Origin: Haemaphysalis longicornis | Lineage: Eukaryota > Arthropoda > Arachnida > Ixodida > Ixodidae | NCBI GenBank assembly: GCA_013339765.2 | Contig: CM023449.1 | Span: 39,588,387 to 39,652,386, forward strand | Direction of reading: 5' to 3' | DNA length: 64,000 nt | Shown here: positions 1 to 9,636 of the stretch, one piece after another | Layout of the letters: every line of letters begins with the position of its first letter | Position numbering within the stretch: the first letter of the stretch is position 1 | The notes under the pieces: model-generated | What the model was told of the DNA's origin: nothing | Databases searched by the model: none | What the model saw: only the letters and a program-made list of their open reading frames with translations | Position numbers and translations under genes: made by a program

Positions 1-345
1 GTCGTATTTCCGCGTGTCGTACTGTCGTCTTGTCGTATCCTTGTCGTGTCGGAATTCTGATGTTCTGTCGTGCGTCGTATTCCTTTCCTTATTTTGATTT
101 TCCGTCGTGCCTGCCCAATTCCTGTCTTGTCGTGATCCTGATGTTCTATCAGTAGTTGCACATGGTTTGAATGTTATTGCCCATTGCTAAGACTCTAAAG
201 AGTAGCGTAAATGGTCGTTCTGTTGTGACTACAGGAATGTTTGTCGTTGAGAAAATTGACTTTGTCAGTACGACAGAAAGTTGTGTCGTAACAACAGATG
301 GCTTTGTCGTAACAACAGGACTTCTGTTGTCACAACAAAGTTTTT
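1..345. repeat. GTCGT-rich cryptic repeat
   Basis: The word GTCGT recurs many times in the first 130 bases, and a longer word, TGTCGTAACAACAG, recurs with variation at 230-345, where a partial inverse (CTGTTGTCACAAC) also appears. This looks like diverged short-unit repeat or the edge of an unclassified mobile element. No coding signal is evident. Confidence 0.4.
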
Positions 346-505
346 TTATCGTGCGATAGGAATAATTGTTAGGTTTTTGCTGTATCCCTGTCGCGATTTT
401 CGACTGGGTATAAATATCAAAAATAGTTTAAAAGTGCAGGCAGAAAAACACGCCGCGAGGGTTTAAGAAGGAAGGTGGGTGGGTGGTTGAAATGACTTCA
501 GTCTG

Positions 506-673
506 TCACAAACAATTCGTCACCCAACTGTAAGTCGCACTGCATCTACAGGCACCGCTAATTTCAGCGTTATATACTAAATTGTGAGCGCTGCCGTCAT
601 ACTCATCGCTATGGTGACCACTCTTCCCACACACGTCAGCCACAAACGCTGCTAACATCACCAGCATCATCAT
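506..673 (-). CDS. possible small secreted peptide or first exon
   Basis: An open frame of 55 codons starts at the first in-frame ATG (673) and begins MMMLVMLAAFVADVCG, which has the look of a cleavable signal peptide, followed by an acidic, His/Asp-rich stretch and three cysteines near the C-terminus (CRC and a final C). No family is recognised. CT and TA microsatellites lie just upstream at 803-912. The frame could be a complete short peptide or the first exon of a longer secreted protein; I see no convincing 5' splice site. The hydrophobic start is the only real support and chance is possible. Confidence 0.25.
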   Translation of the reverse strand: MMMLVMLAAFVADVCGKSGHHSDEYDGSAHNLVYNAEISGACRCSATYSWVTNCL

Positions 674-802
674 CTTCCACGCGCCATCGCCTGTCGCCTT
701 CACGTCCCGTGCCTCGCGCGATTGTCACCTACGTCCTAGCAGAGCCCTAGGCTGTTCGCAAGGTCGGAATAAACGGTCGCTCGCTGCTCTCCCGTGCCTT
801 AG

Positions 803-912
803 TCTCTCTCTCTCTCTCTCTCTCTCTCTTATATATATAAGATATATATATATATAGTATATAATAGATATAATAGATATATATATATATATATATATAT
901 ATGTGTTGTTAT
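803..912. repeat. CT then TA microsatellite
   Basis: A run of TC dinucleotides at about 803-829 passes directly into TA-rich dinucleotide repeats to about 912, with a few GATATA and TAGTATA interruptions. Confidence 0.95.
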
Positions 913-1456
913 ATATATAACAACACACAACTACACACAGCAAGGAAGGCATATGGGAAGTGGCTCATCATGTTCTCTTGCCTAAACAGGTATATCATTC
1001 TTTAAATATTTATTCGGTATGCATCCACATCAGATATAGGAGCTATAGATGGATTTCTGTCATTGATATTTCACGACTCGTGGCGTGAAATATTAGGAGA
1101 GGAAAAGTGAGGGAAGGTTAGTAAGAGAGACCAGGAGTCTCAACGCCGCACAGTACAAGTACGTTGGAACCTAACGCTATTTTCAGCCAAACCCCCCTAC
1201 GAAAACGCGTTTTTTCACTGCTGACGTAAGATATTTTCCTCGAGCAACTTTTACATAATTTTAATTAACAGTACCCTAGAACCTTTGTGGCGGGGACATT
1301 CTTCGAAGTCAGCGCGCATGCAAGTCATCTATACGCCTAATTTTGTACCAAGTGTGATAAAGGCAAGGATAATGGCTTTCTGGTACGAAATCTCCAGATT
1401 TGCTCCGCCTGCAAGGCCCCAGTAAGGACGGGAGAGGTTGGTGCAGTACGACTTAC
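913..1456. other. unassigned stretch
   Basis: No convincing gene or repeat is seen here apart from ordinary AT-rich sequence. The right edge abuts the 5' splice site of the candidate exon at 1457-1635. Confidence 0.5.
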
Positions 1457-1635
1457 GCTAAACCCCCTTGGCGCTTGGATCGTCACCGCGCCCTTAAAAT
1501 TGTGGGGCACTGGTTGGCCACTGCTGAAGCCTGGGGTGTCCAGGATGCCGCTGGTTCGTCCCGTGACACGAATATCTCTCCCGGCAATAAGCGTCACTTG
1601 AACCTGGCGCTCCTGCGCAAGACTGCAGGCCACAG
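1457..1635 (-). CDS. candidate CUB-like domain exon (partial gene)
   Basis: On the minus strand a 179-nt open block is bounded by a pyrimidine-rich acceptor (TGTCTCTTGCAG just above 1635) and a strong donor (GTAAGT at 1456-1451). It encodes about 59 residues. Inside are SGILDTPGF, a Pro-rich turn, then VTIQAPRGF, a spacing that resembles the first half of CUB domains (sG-i-sPgf followed by v-tIqaP-g). CUB modules are extracellular protein-binding domains of proteases and secreted proteins. A second acceptor (TTGCGCAG, start 1612) would give a shorter exon. Neighbouring exons were not found, so this may be one exon of a gene extending leftwards, or a relic. Confidence 0.35.
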
Positions 1636-1904
1636 CTGCAAGAGACAACGGCACTTAGGACGAAAAAGAACTCGTCGAAAGTCCGAAATGGGTATTGACG
1701 AATAAATTCTTAAGCCGCTCTGCTATACGGCGAGCCCATTTAAAGTCGTATTCACTAATACACACACATGCACTGCTGAGAACACATTTCTTTAGGCACC
1801 ATATAAGCAGTCTAATAATAAGGTATGGAGGCCTTAGGCCCTTTTAGGGGCGAAGCCCCATAGGGTCTGGGGTATTGGCATCTCCTGTCGCCATCATCGT
1901 CGTC
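1636..1904. other. unassigned, short GC inverted repeat
   Basis: Mostly featureless. At about 1835-1870 a short inverted motif (GGCCTTAGGCCC, then GGGGCGAAGCCCC) can fold locally; its role is unknown. Confidence 0.35.
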
Positions 1905-2040
1905 GTAATCGCCGTTCGTCTCTGTAGTCACGGTACTGAAACACCGGGAAACTTGTTTACGCCTCGCGTTTGAACGTGACGAGTACTAAAAAAACACAGG
2001 GACACTCGTTTGCGCCTCGCGCTAGAGAGCTTCGTGCTTC
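1905..2040 (-). repeat. diverged relative of the 43.6-44.3 kb minisatellite
   Basis: From GTAGTCACGGTACTG onward this stretch matches, in inverse orientation, the right edge of the 77-bp minisatellite at about 44200-44305, including ACACCGGG, GCCTCGCG and ACGAGTACTAAAAAAACA in the same order. About two unit lengths are present. It shows that the minisatellite belongs to a dispersed repeat family. Confidence 0.6.
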
Positions 2041-2823
2041 AAAGAGAAGATACTTTTACAGAAAAGCTGTATACCTGTACCCCCCAACGGTTCCTTCTCC
2101 GTTGGCAAAAACTCCAAGGCGCTAAGAATGCACTTATCCACTGCATGCTTCAGGATATGCTCCAGGATTTTATTATATGAAGTCAAAACTCGATCTACCG
2201 AAACCCGATCCTACAATTTTCTCGACCTAACGAACAAATTCAAACTCCCCCGCGGGTGCCTATGCGGCGCAATGTTTTTATGAACTCGAACTAGCGAATG
2301 AGATTCAGCGAAGTATTTCGATCAAGACACATTCAAAAACGGGGCAATTTCGTTGGAAGTTTTTTTGTGAGGACACCATGGACGTTATTGCATCATGTCA
2401 GAAAACTAACAAAAAAAAAAACGAGGCATCTGGTTTTGTTTTAGATCTACTTTTGTTTTGAGATCAACTCAGCAGTTTTGTAGCCGCAGAACACAACATC
2501 ACAACATCCAGAGAACGCCATCATCCATGCAACTTCGCCTGGAATCACGCTGAGGAAAAAGAACCTCAAGACCACCCCGCACGAGGAGTTGGAAAATCCG
2601 TTTATGTGGGTGAAGGATATGAGTGCCAAGAACGGACCGTTCTTGGTTCTCTGTGTTTAAAAAAAATTACACCATCTTCCCGTGGGGGAATCCTGAGTGG
2701 TATGCGAAGCAGCCATGGGGTCGACTGAAGTTCCCATTAGTTTTCAGTTCGTCGTTTCCGTTGACGTTCAGATTCGCGTGCCTTCGTTGTATCAGTAGCT
2801 TCTTGACGTAGTTTGAATGATTG
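2041..2823. other. unassigned stretch
   Basis: No coding region, repeat or RNA gene that I can support. A short A-run occurs near 2410. Confidence 0.5.
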
Positions 2824-2946
2824 AAGGACATAAGGCGCGTTCGTAGCGCATGCTCCCGTCTCTGTTTGCAGCGCAGTGGGAAGAGCGCCATGTACCTCTC
2901 GTTGCGGCCAGAGAGTCGTGGGATCGAAACCGGGCGCCGCCTAACC
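2824..2946 (+). mobile_element. tRNA-derived SINE head (copy 1)
   Basis: The block begins GAAGGACATAAGGCGCG and carries a box-A-like word (AGCGCAGTGG) and a box-B-like word (GGATCGAAACC) in tRNA spacing, followed by GGGCGCCGCC. The same block occurs inverted at 63123-63237 with the same order of words. This two-copy match plus the internal Pol III-type boxes supports a tRNA-derived SINE. The B box resembles that of initiator-Met tRNA, but the ancestor is not certain. Confidence 0.6.
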
Positions 2947-3566
2947 ATTTCTTTTTATAGTGGACTGCGCTGACGTCAGCCCAAATGCTGACGGGGCTGA
3001 AGAGACGCGCATGCGCAGTAGAGTGCGGACGGTGGACAACGACAACAAGGGAGGTAGGGACAAAGCCCCAAGCATGAGATGCTTCGCATCTAAAAGCTCC
3101 GCGTTTCAACAAAAAGCTCCCTGTGTCTCGCGTCTGCTGGGGTGCGACGACTTCAGGGCAAGCCCACCGCAGACTTTTAGCTCGTTGCTAAATTATGGGC
3201 AGGCGAGCGCCGCGGCCGCCGCAATTACGATGTCATGGTATACCTGCTGGGATGCAGCTCCGCTCAGATGTTGAATTTCTGGAAACAACTGCTGGTAATA
3301 TGGCAGTCTAGACTTTACAAAGATCTTGATATAACGAAATACTTCGCGGTTTCCGGTGACTTTGTTAGATCGGGTTTAGCTGTACCTCTATAAGATCCCA
3401 GGTACCCTTATAAAACACTGCACCGAACCCTTTGAACGTTGGCTTCACTAATGCGCGCACATGCATTGCTGGAAGTAATTTTTCAGGAGGAACATATGGA
3501 TTAGGATGGCAAAGCGTGTCGGTACAAGGGCGTTTTCGCACGCTGCCATGTTTGAAGCTCAAAAAA
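2947..3566. other. unassigned stretch
   Basis: May include the non-tRNA tail of the SINE near 2947-3000. Otherwise nothing recognisable on either strand. Confidence 0.45.
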
Positions 3567-3826
3567 CAAAAAAGAAACAGACGAAGAAACAGAGTAGACC
3601 AGACAGGCCGTAACTTCCAACTGGCAGGGTTACAAAAGGTCGGGCCGCAGTAAAAGAAATGTAGCCGAGAAAAACTTCTTGCTGGGATAGTTGGTCAATA
3701 GTTGCCATGATTTTAAGCGCAACAAAAAACACGTACGAAGAAACAGAGTAGACGAGACAGGCGCTAACTTACAACTTTGACGTTAGCGCCTGTCTCGTCT
3801 ATGTTTCTTCGTCCGTGTTTTGTAGC
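3567..3826. repeat. Penelope-type terminal fragments, direct and inverted
   Basis: The motif GAAGAAACAGAGTAGAC followed by AGACAGGC-GTAACTT is present twice in direct orientation (about 3567-3625 and 3720-3777) and once inverted (about 3783-3826), so the last two form a hairpin around TTACAACTTTGAC. Between them GCTGGGATAGTTGGT with CATGATTTT resembles the start of the Penelope-like element at 46.4 kb (GTTGGGCTAGTTGGT...CATGATAAC). I read this as terminal sequences of a Penelope-like element without its coding part. Confidence 0.5.
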
Positions 3827-4125
3827 GTGAGCTACACTGGTCGAGGTTGAGCAGTTTCGCGTGGCTCTTGGAGAGCCGTGCTGCGCACGCGCGAGAAGCA
3901 GTGACGTCTCACGGCGCACAGCTGGCGCGCCGGAGCATAGCAGGAAGCTATGGCCGGAGCCACCACCGCCGCGACTGGATTCGAATGGATTTTGGAAATC
4001 GTTTTAACAGCAGTAAGCATGATAATCAGCTAATCCTAGACAGCCAGGAAACCTAATAATAACCAGCTTAACCTTAGCTCACGGTACGTATATCCTGGCA
4101 TAGCCGAGCTAAGCCACTTCTAATT
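3820..4125 (+). repeat. dispersed repeat, copy 1
   Basis: This block starts TTTGTAGCGTGAGCTACAC and ends with ATCCTGGCATAGC, then GCTAAGCCACTTCTAATT. The same ends occur inverted at 62128-62521, where the block is inserted in another element. The two copies differ internally: the second has expanded CCAAT and CAGTC tracts. Confidence 0.65.
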
Positions 4126-4416
4126 TTTTTTGTGTTGCGCTTCAAATCATGGCAACTATTCACCGACTATCCCGGCAAGAAGTTTTTCCTGGCGTTTTCG
4201 CACGATGCGAAAGTGTGACACACTAGTCGCCGCAGACACACAGACGCGCTCCCTCGTTGGAATCCTTAAGCCTTTAATAAATGTAACAGTTGAGCTCAGA
4301 GGCATTCACCAAACCACCGCTGCGGCATTCAAGACGTAAGTATCATAACAGCTTCCAAGGATTACAATGGCGCCGTAGTTCTTCTGTGGTCCCGTGTTCT
4401 CGCGCGTTGCGAAAGT

Positions 4417-6250
4417 GTATATATATATATCATCACCAGCCTATCTACGCCCACTGCAGGGCAAAGGCCTCTCTCATTATTCTCCAATTACCTCGGTCCT
4501 GTGCCAACTGTGACCAATTTATCCCCGCAAACTTCTTGATCTCATCTGCCCATCTAACTTTCTGCCGCCCCCTGCAACGTTTGCCTTCTCTAGGGATCCA
4601 CTCTGTTACCCTTAATGCCAGCGGTTCTTGCCTTAGCATTACATGCCCTGCCCGCGCCTGTTTCTTCTTCTTAATTTCTACTAATATGTTTTTAACACCA
4701 GTTTGCTCACTGACCCACTCCGCTCTCTTCTTGTCCGTTAATGTTACACCTATCATTTTCCGCTCCATTGCCCGCTGAGTCGTTCTCAATTTAAGTTGAA
4801 CCCCCTTGGTGAGCCTCCAAGTTTCTGCCCCGTAGTGAGTACCGGTAAGATGCAGCTATCATACACTTTCTTCTTCGCGACAATGGTATGCTGCTATTCA
4901 TTATCTGAGAATGTCTGCCATATGCAAGCACCCCATTCCCATTCTTATCCTTCTAATTATCTCTGCCTCATGGTTGGGATCTGGGGTCCAACTTGGCCTA
5001 AGTAGATATATTCGCTACCACTTCCACTGCCTCGCCACCTATCTCAAACTGCTGTGCTGTCCCGAGGTTATTGATCATTACTTTAGTTTTCTGCATATTA
5101 ATTTTCAGGCCCACGGTTCTACTCTGTTCACCCAGTGCGGAAAGCATGCTTTGCAATTCGTCCCCCCGAGTTACTTAGCAAGGCACCGTCATCAGCAAAT
5201 TTGAGGTTACTGAGGTGTTTTCCATTAACCCTTACCACCACCTGATCTCAATTTAATGTTCTGAATACTTCTTGTAAGCATGCTGTGAATAACATTGTAG
5301 AGATTGTGTCTCCTTGTCTGACACCCTTCCTTATAGGTATTTTACTGCTCTCCCTATGGAGGATGATGGTTACTGTAGACCCATTGTAGATATCCTCTGT
5401 AGTCTTACATAATGCTCATCTACCCCCTGGTTCCGTAATGCCTGAATGACTGCTAGGGTTTCAACCGAGTCAAATGCTTTCTCATAACCTATGAAGGCTA
5501 AATATAGGGGTTCAGTATACTCAGCACTTCTCTATCACCTGATTGATCGTGTGAATATGGTCCATTGTTGAATACCTTTACGGAACCCTGCTGTTCTTTA
5601 GGTTGACTGAAATCTAAGGTTGCAGGAGATTCGTTAGCGATTACCTTGGTAAATACCTTGTAGACGAGTGACAGTAAGCTGATCGGCCTGTAATTTTTCA
5701 AGTCCTTCATGTCGCCTTTCTTACGGATTAGGATGATGTTCGCGTTCTTCCAGATTTCCGGCCATTGCGGTCATTAGGCATTGCGGATACAGGTTTGCCA
5801 GTTTTTTAGTACAATTTCCGGCCATCCTTCAAAGGTGTGCTGTTATCTGATCCTCACCAGGTGCTTTGCCCCCATTCATTTCTTTCAAAGCCTTCCTTAC
5901 TTCTTCGGTCGTTACTGGTGGGATGTCTATCTCCTCTGAACTACTGTCTCGTTCGGCATTATCCTGTATGTCCCGGCTACTGTACAGATCTCTATAGAAC
6001 TCCTCGGCCACTGTGACTATTTTATCCCTATTTGTGATGACATTGCCTTACTTATCCTTAGGTGCATACATCTGATTTTTCCCCACGCCAAGACGTGTCT
6101 TGACTGCTTTCAGGATACCTCCGTTCTTTACAGCGTATTCGATCCTCTCCATATTATACTTCCGTATGTCAGCTGTCTTACGCTTATTGATTAACTTCGA
6201 GAGCTCGGCTAGTTCTATTCTGTCAGCTGCGGTAAAGATTCTCATGGTTT
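4417..6250 (-). mobile_element. RTE-type non-LTR retrotransposon, decayed, 5'-truncated
   Basis: Minus-strand remnants of a LINE reverse transcriptase run from about 6245 down to 4445, and the element ends at 4417-4430 in a short ATATAT tail after GGCTGATGATATATAT. The 3' sequence reading GAGAGGCCTTTGCCCTGCAG, followed by a GGGCGTAGATAGGCTG-like stretch, is the type of 3' end I associate with RTE-clade elements, which finish in short tandem repeats rather than poly(A). The endonuclease domain is missing, so the element is 5'-truncated near 6250 beside a TA microsatellite. Confidence 0.8.
4445..6245 (-). pseudogene. RTE reverse transcriptase ORF remnant
   Basis: Read 5' to 3' on the minus strand, fragments follow in family order. 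A pre-RT block comes first (6245-6048 and 6011-5829, with EVRKALKEMNGGKAPGEDQI). Next is LKNYRPISLLSLVYKVFTKV (about 5710-5640), then a VRQGDTIS-like block near 5320. The catalytic FADD motif falls in SNLKFADDGALL near 5190-5210, and a C-terminal region with GHVMLRQEPLALRVTEWIP and GRQKVRWADEIKK lies at 4789-4445. Several stops and shifts separate the blocks, so no functional enzyme is encoded. Family assignment rests on the NYRPI/FADD blocks and the 3' tail type. Confidence 0.8.
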
Positions 6251-6313
6251 GCCGTTTCCTGATTATATCTTTCGTTGCCGGTACCGTTGCCGTTGCCGTT
6301 TGCCGTTTCCTGA

Positions 6314-6314
6314 T

Positions 6315-6410
<96 letters not shown>

Positions 6411-6430
6411 ATATAGATATATATATATAT
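6314..6430. repeat. TA microsatellite
   Basis: Almost pure TA dinucleotides with occasional TAT/AAT slips. It directly abuts the left arm of the palindrome at 6431. Confidence 0.95.
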
Positions 6431-6649
6431 ATAGTATAAGTAAAGAGTCGGATACACAGCAAGAACAATAACAAACAAGGTTTACTTACGTAGCGGCAAC
6501 GGAACTTGCCTTCATCAGAGTAAAGTTACATGATTTTCCAGCAAAATCATGTAACTTTACTCTGATGAAGGCAAGTCCCGTTGCCGCTACGTAAGTAAAC
6601 CTTGTTTGTTATTGTTCTTGCTGTGTATCCGACACTTTACTTATACTAT
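6431..6649. repeat. 219-bp near-perfect palindrome
   Basis: Arms 6431-6537 and 6543-6649 (107 bp each) are reverse complements with only two mismatches that I count, separated by five bases. The arm contains CTGATGA and an adjacent GGCAA/TTGCC hairpin, and the wording (TGATGAAGGCAAG... CTACGTAAGTAAACC) resembles Penelope-type terminal sequence. It lies between two TA microsatellites. It may be a tail-to-tail Penelope end or a foldback element; it has no coding capacity. Confidence 0.9.
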
Positions 6650-6679
6650 TTCTGCGCGCTTTGTGAGTTTTATCTTTCC

Positions 6680-6680
<1 letters not shown>

Positions 6681-6731
<51 letters not shown>
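6681..6731. repeat. TA microsatellite
   Basis: Pure TA run between the palindrome and the tandem array. Confidence 0.95.
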
Positions 6732-6739
<8 letters not shown>

Positions 6740-6846
6740 GGGTTGGCAGTCGAGAAAACCTCGGAAAGCAAAGGGGAGGATGTGGTAGATCATTGAAACA
6801 GATTAAGAATTTGGAAAGAAAGAAAGAAAGAAAGTGAAGAAAAATG

Positions 6847-6919
6847 CCCGCCAGGTGGGATCCGAACCCACGACCTCCAGAATACCGGTCTGGTGCGATA
6901 ACCACTACGCTACCGGCGG
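6847..6919 (-). pseudogene. tRNA-like sequence, inverted copy
   Basis: Same 73-nt tRNA-like core as the direct units, in minus orientation at the inverted left end of the array. The folded arms are intact here, as in the best direct copies. Confidence 0.7.
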
Positions 6920-7383
6920 GGCGATTTCCCATTCACTTTCTGGGGTATTTATGTTAGGTATGTTTGTTTCCTGTGCTTGGGGTGGTAGCCAGCGCCATTT
7001 TTTTCTTCACTTTCTTTCTTTCTTTCCAAATTCTTAATCTGTTTCAATGATCTACCACATCCTCCCCTTTGCTTTCCGAGGTTTTCTCGACTGCCAACCC
7101 TTATTTCTGTGTTATTTTCAACGAGCCCCTCATTTCCTATTCTGATTCGCTACATGCATAGCGAGGGCCTCTGTTCTGGCAGTCTTGTTGCCAAGGGAGC
7201 TTAAGAGGGTTCAAAGCTGGTCGACCACTCTGGACATGTCGTAGACACTCGAGTCACGACCCGGGGGTTAAAAAGAAGGTCCCCTTCACCCCGATTAGTG
7301 CGAATGGCGCTGGCTACCACCCCCAAGCACAGGAAACAAACATACCTAACATAAATACCCCAGAAAGTGAAGGGAAAATCGCC

Positions 7384-7456
7384 CCGCCGGTAGCGTAGTG
7401 GTTATCGCACCAGACCGGTATTCTGGAGGTCGTGGGTTCGGATCCCACCTGGCGGG
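7384..7456 (+). pseudogene. tRNA-like sequence (anticodon position GGT)
   Basis: A cloverleaf can be drawn: acceptor CCGCCGG/CTGGCGG, D arm GCGTAGTGGTTATCGC, anticodon stem CCAGA/TCTGG with loop CCGGTAT, T arm GTGGG-TTCGGAT-CCCAC. Box A (TAGCGTAGTGG) fits the Pol III consensus and box B (GGTTCGGATCC) nearly does; a T-run follows within five bases of the 3' end. The anticodon would be GGT (Thr), but base 33 is C instead of the invariant U and base 58 is G instead of A. A decoding tRNA is therefore unlikely; a tRNA-derived satellite or SINE core is the better reading. Confidence 0.7.
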
Positions 7457-7848
7457 CATTTTTTTTTCACTTTTTTTTTCTTTCTTTCCAAATTCTTAAT
7501 CTGTTTCAATGATCTACCACATCCTCCCCTTTGCTTTCCGAGGTTTTCTCGACTGCCAACCCTTATTTCTGTGTTATTTTCAACGAGCCCCTCATTTCCT
7601 ATTCTGATTCGCTACATGCATAGCGAGGGCCTCTGTTCTGGCAGTCTTGTTCCCAAAAGGGAGCTTAAGAGGGTTCAAAGCTGGTCGACCACTCTGGACA
7701 TGTCGTAGACACTCGAGTCACGACCCGGGGATTAAAAAGAAGGTCCCCTTCACCCCGATTAGTGCGAATGGCGCTGGCTACCACCCCCAAGTGCAGGAAG
7801 CAAACATACCTAACATAAATACCCCAGAAAGTGAAGGGGAAAATCGCC

Positions 7849-7921
7849 CCGCCGGTAGCGTAGTGGTTATCGCACCAGACCGGTATTCTGGAGGTCGTGG
7901 GTTCGGATCCCACCTGGCGGG
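7849..7921 (+). pseudogene. tRNA-like sequence, array copy 2
   Basis: Sequence of the core is the same as in the copy at 7384, including C33 and the following T-run. Confidence 0.7.
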
Positions 7922-8309
7922 CATTTTTTCTTCACTTTCTTTCTTTCTTTCCAAATTCTTAATCTGTTTCAATGATCTACCACTCCTCCCCTTTGCTTTC
8001 CGAGGTTTTCTCGACTGCCAACCCTTATTTCTGTGTTTTTTTCAACGAGCCCCTCATTTCCTATTCTGATTCGCTACATGCATAGCGAGGGCCTCTGTTC
8101 TGGCAGTCTTGTTGCCAAAGGGAGCTTAAGAGGGTTCAAAGCTGGTCGACCACTCTGGACATGTCGTAGACACTCGAGTCACGACCCGGGGGTTAAAAAG
8201 AAGGTCCCCTTCACCCCGATTAGTGCGAATGGCGCTGGCTACCACCCCCAAGCACAGGAAACAAACATACCTAACATAAATACCCCAGAAAGTGAATGGG
8301 AAAATCGCC

Positions 8310-8382
8310 CCGCCGGTAGCGTAGTGGTTATCGCACCAGACCGGTATTCTGGAGGTCGTGGGTTCGGATCCCACCTGGCGGG
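8310..8382 (+). pseudogene. tRNA-like sequence, array copy 3
   Basis: Core identical by eye to the first direct copy, with the T-run immediately downstream. Confidence 0.7.
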
Positions 8383-8776
8383 CATTTTTTCTTCACTTTC
8401 TTTCTTTCTTTCCAAATTCTTAATCTGTTTCAATGATCTACCACATCCTCCCCTTTGCTTTCCGGGGTTTTTTCTCGACTGCCAACCCTTATTTCTGTGT
8501 TATTTTCAACGAGCCCCTCATTTCCTATTCTGATTCGCTACATGCATAGCGAGGGCCTCTGTTCTGGCAGTCTTGTTGCCAAAGGGAGCTTAAGAGGGTT
8601 CAAAGCTGGTCGACCACTCTGGACATGTCGTAGACACTCGAGTCACGACCCGGGGATTAAAAAAAAGAAGGTCCCCTTCACCCCGATTAGTGCGAATGGC
8701 GCTGGCTACCACCCCCAAGCACAGGAAAAAAACATACCTAACATAAATACCCCAGAAAGTGAATGGGAAAATCGCC

Positions 8777-8849
8777 CCGCCGGTAGCGTAGTGGTTATCG
8801 CACCAGACCGGTTATTCTGGAGGTCGTGGGTTCGATCCCACCTGGCGGG
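8777..8849 (+). pseudogene. tRNA-like sequence, array copy 4 (indels)
   Basis: An extra T in the anticodon loop and a missing G in the T loop break the fold. The change could be real decay or a sequencing error. Confidence 0.65.
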
Positions 8850-9241
8850 CATTTTTCTTCACTTTTCTTTCTTTCTTTCCAAATTCTTAATCTGTTTCAA
8901 TGATCACCACATCCTCCCCTTTGTGCTTTCCGAGGTTTTCTCGACGGCCAACCCTTATTTCTGTGTTAGTTTCAACGAGCCCCTCATTCCTTTCTGATTC
9001 GCTACATGCATAGCGAGGGCCTCTGTTCTGGCAGTCTTGTTGCCAAAGGGAGCTTAAGAGGGGTTCAAAGCTGGTCGAGCCACTCTGGACATGTCGTAGA
9101 CACTCGAGTCACGACCCGGGTATTAAAAAGAGGTCCCCTTCACCCCGATTAGTGCGAATGGCGCTTGGCTACCACCCCCCAAGCACAGGAAACAAACATA
9201 GCCTAACATAAATACCCCAGAAAGTGAATGGGAAAATCGCC

Positions 9242-9315
9242 CCGCCGGTAGCGTAGATGGTTATCGCACCAGACCGGTATTCTGGAGGTCGTGGGTTCGG
9301 ATCCCACCTGGCGGG
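9242..9315 (+). pseudogene. tRNA-like sequence, array copy 5 (indel)
   Basis: An extra A inside the D arm (GCGTAGATGG) distinguishes this copy; the other arms are intact. Confidence 0.65.
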
Positions 9316-9470
9316 CATTTTTTCTTCACTTCTTTCTTTCTTTCCAAATTCTTTAATCTGTTTCATGATCTACCACATCCTCCCCTTTGCGTTCCGAGGT
9401 TTTCTTCGACTGCCAACCATTATTTCTGTGTTATTTTCAACGAGCCCCTCATTTCCTATTCTGATTCGCT

Positions 9471-9548
9471 ATATATATATATATATATATATATATACTA
9501 TATATATATATATATATATAATATAATATATATATATATATATATATA
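9471..9548. repeat. TA microsatellite
   Basis: TA run that replaces the array unit after GATTCGC and so marks its right boundary. Confidence 0.95.
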
Positions 9549-9636
9549 ATAACGACAATTTTACTCTATTCCAGGCTCACGCGAACATAACTGACGACCA
9601 CAAGTTTAAAAACCAATGTACATAAGTTGGGTGAGC

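Larger units (their letters stand above)
6733..9470 (+). repeat. tandem array of ~465-bp units with a tRNA-like core
   Basis: Five direct units are seen; their tRNA-like cores start at 7381, 7846, 8307, 8774 and 9239, giving periods of 465, 461, 467 and 465 bp. Each unit also carries a TTTCTTTCTTTCC tract, a block with ACCACATCCTCCCCTTTG, and a block with GACATGTCGTAGACACTCG. The left end (6733-6995) is a partial unit in the opposite orientation, so 6733-7110 forms a large inverted repeat. TA microsatellites flank both ends. Single-base indels cluster in the two rightmost units. I see no protein-coding potential. Confidence 0.92.

Noticed and set aside
7384..7456. functional tRNA-Thr
   Set aside because: C at position 33 and G at 58, and location in a satellite-like array, argue against a decoding tRNA.
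7647..8997. 140-180 codon frames with repeated RYSGGRGFGSHLAGIF
   Set aside because: They are translations of the 465-bp array through the tRNA-like core.
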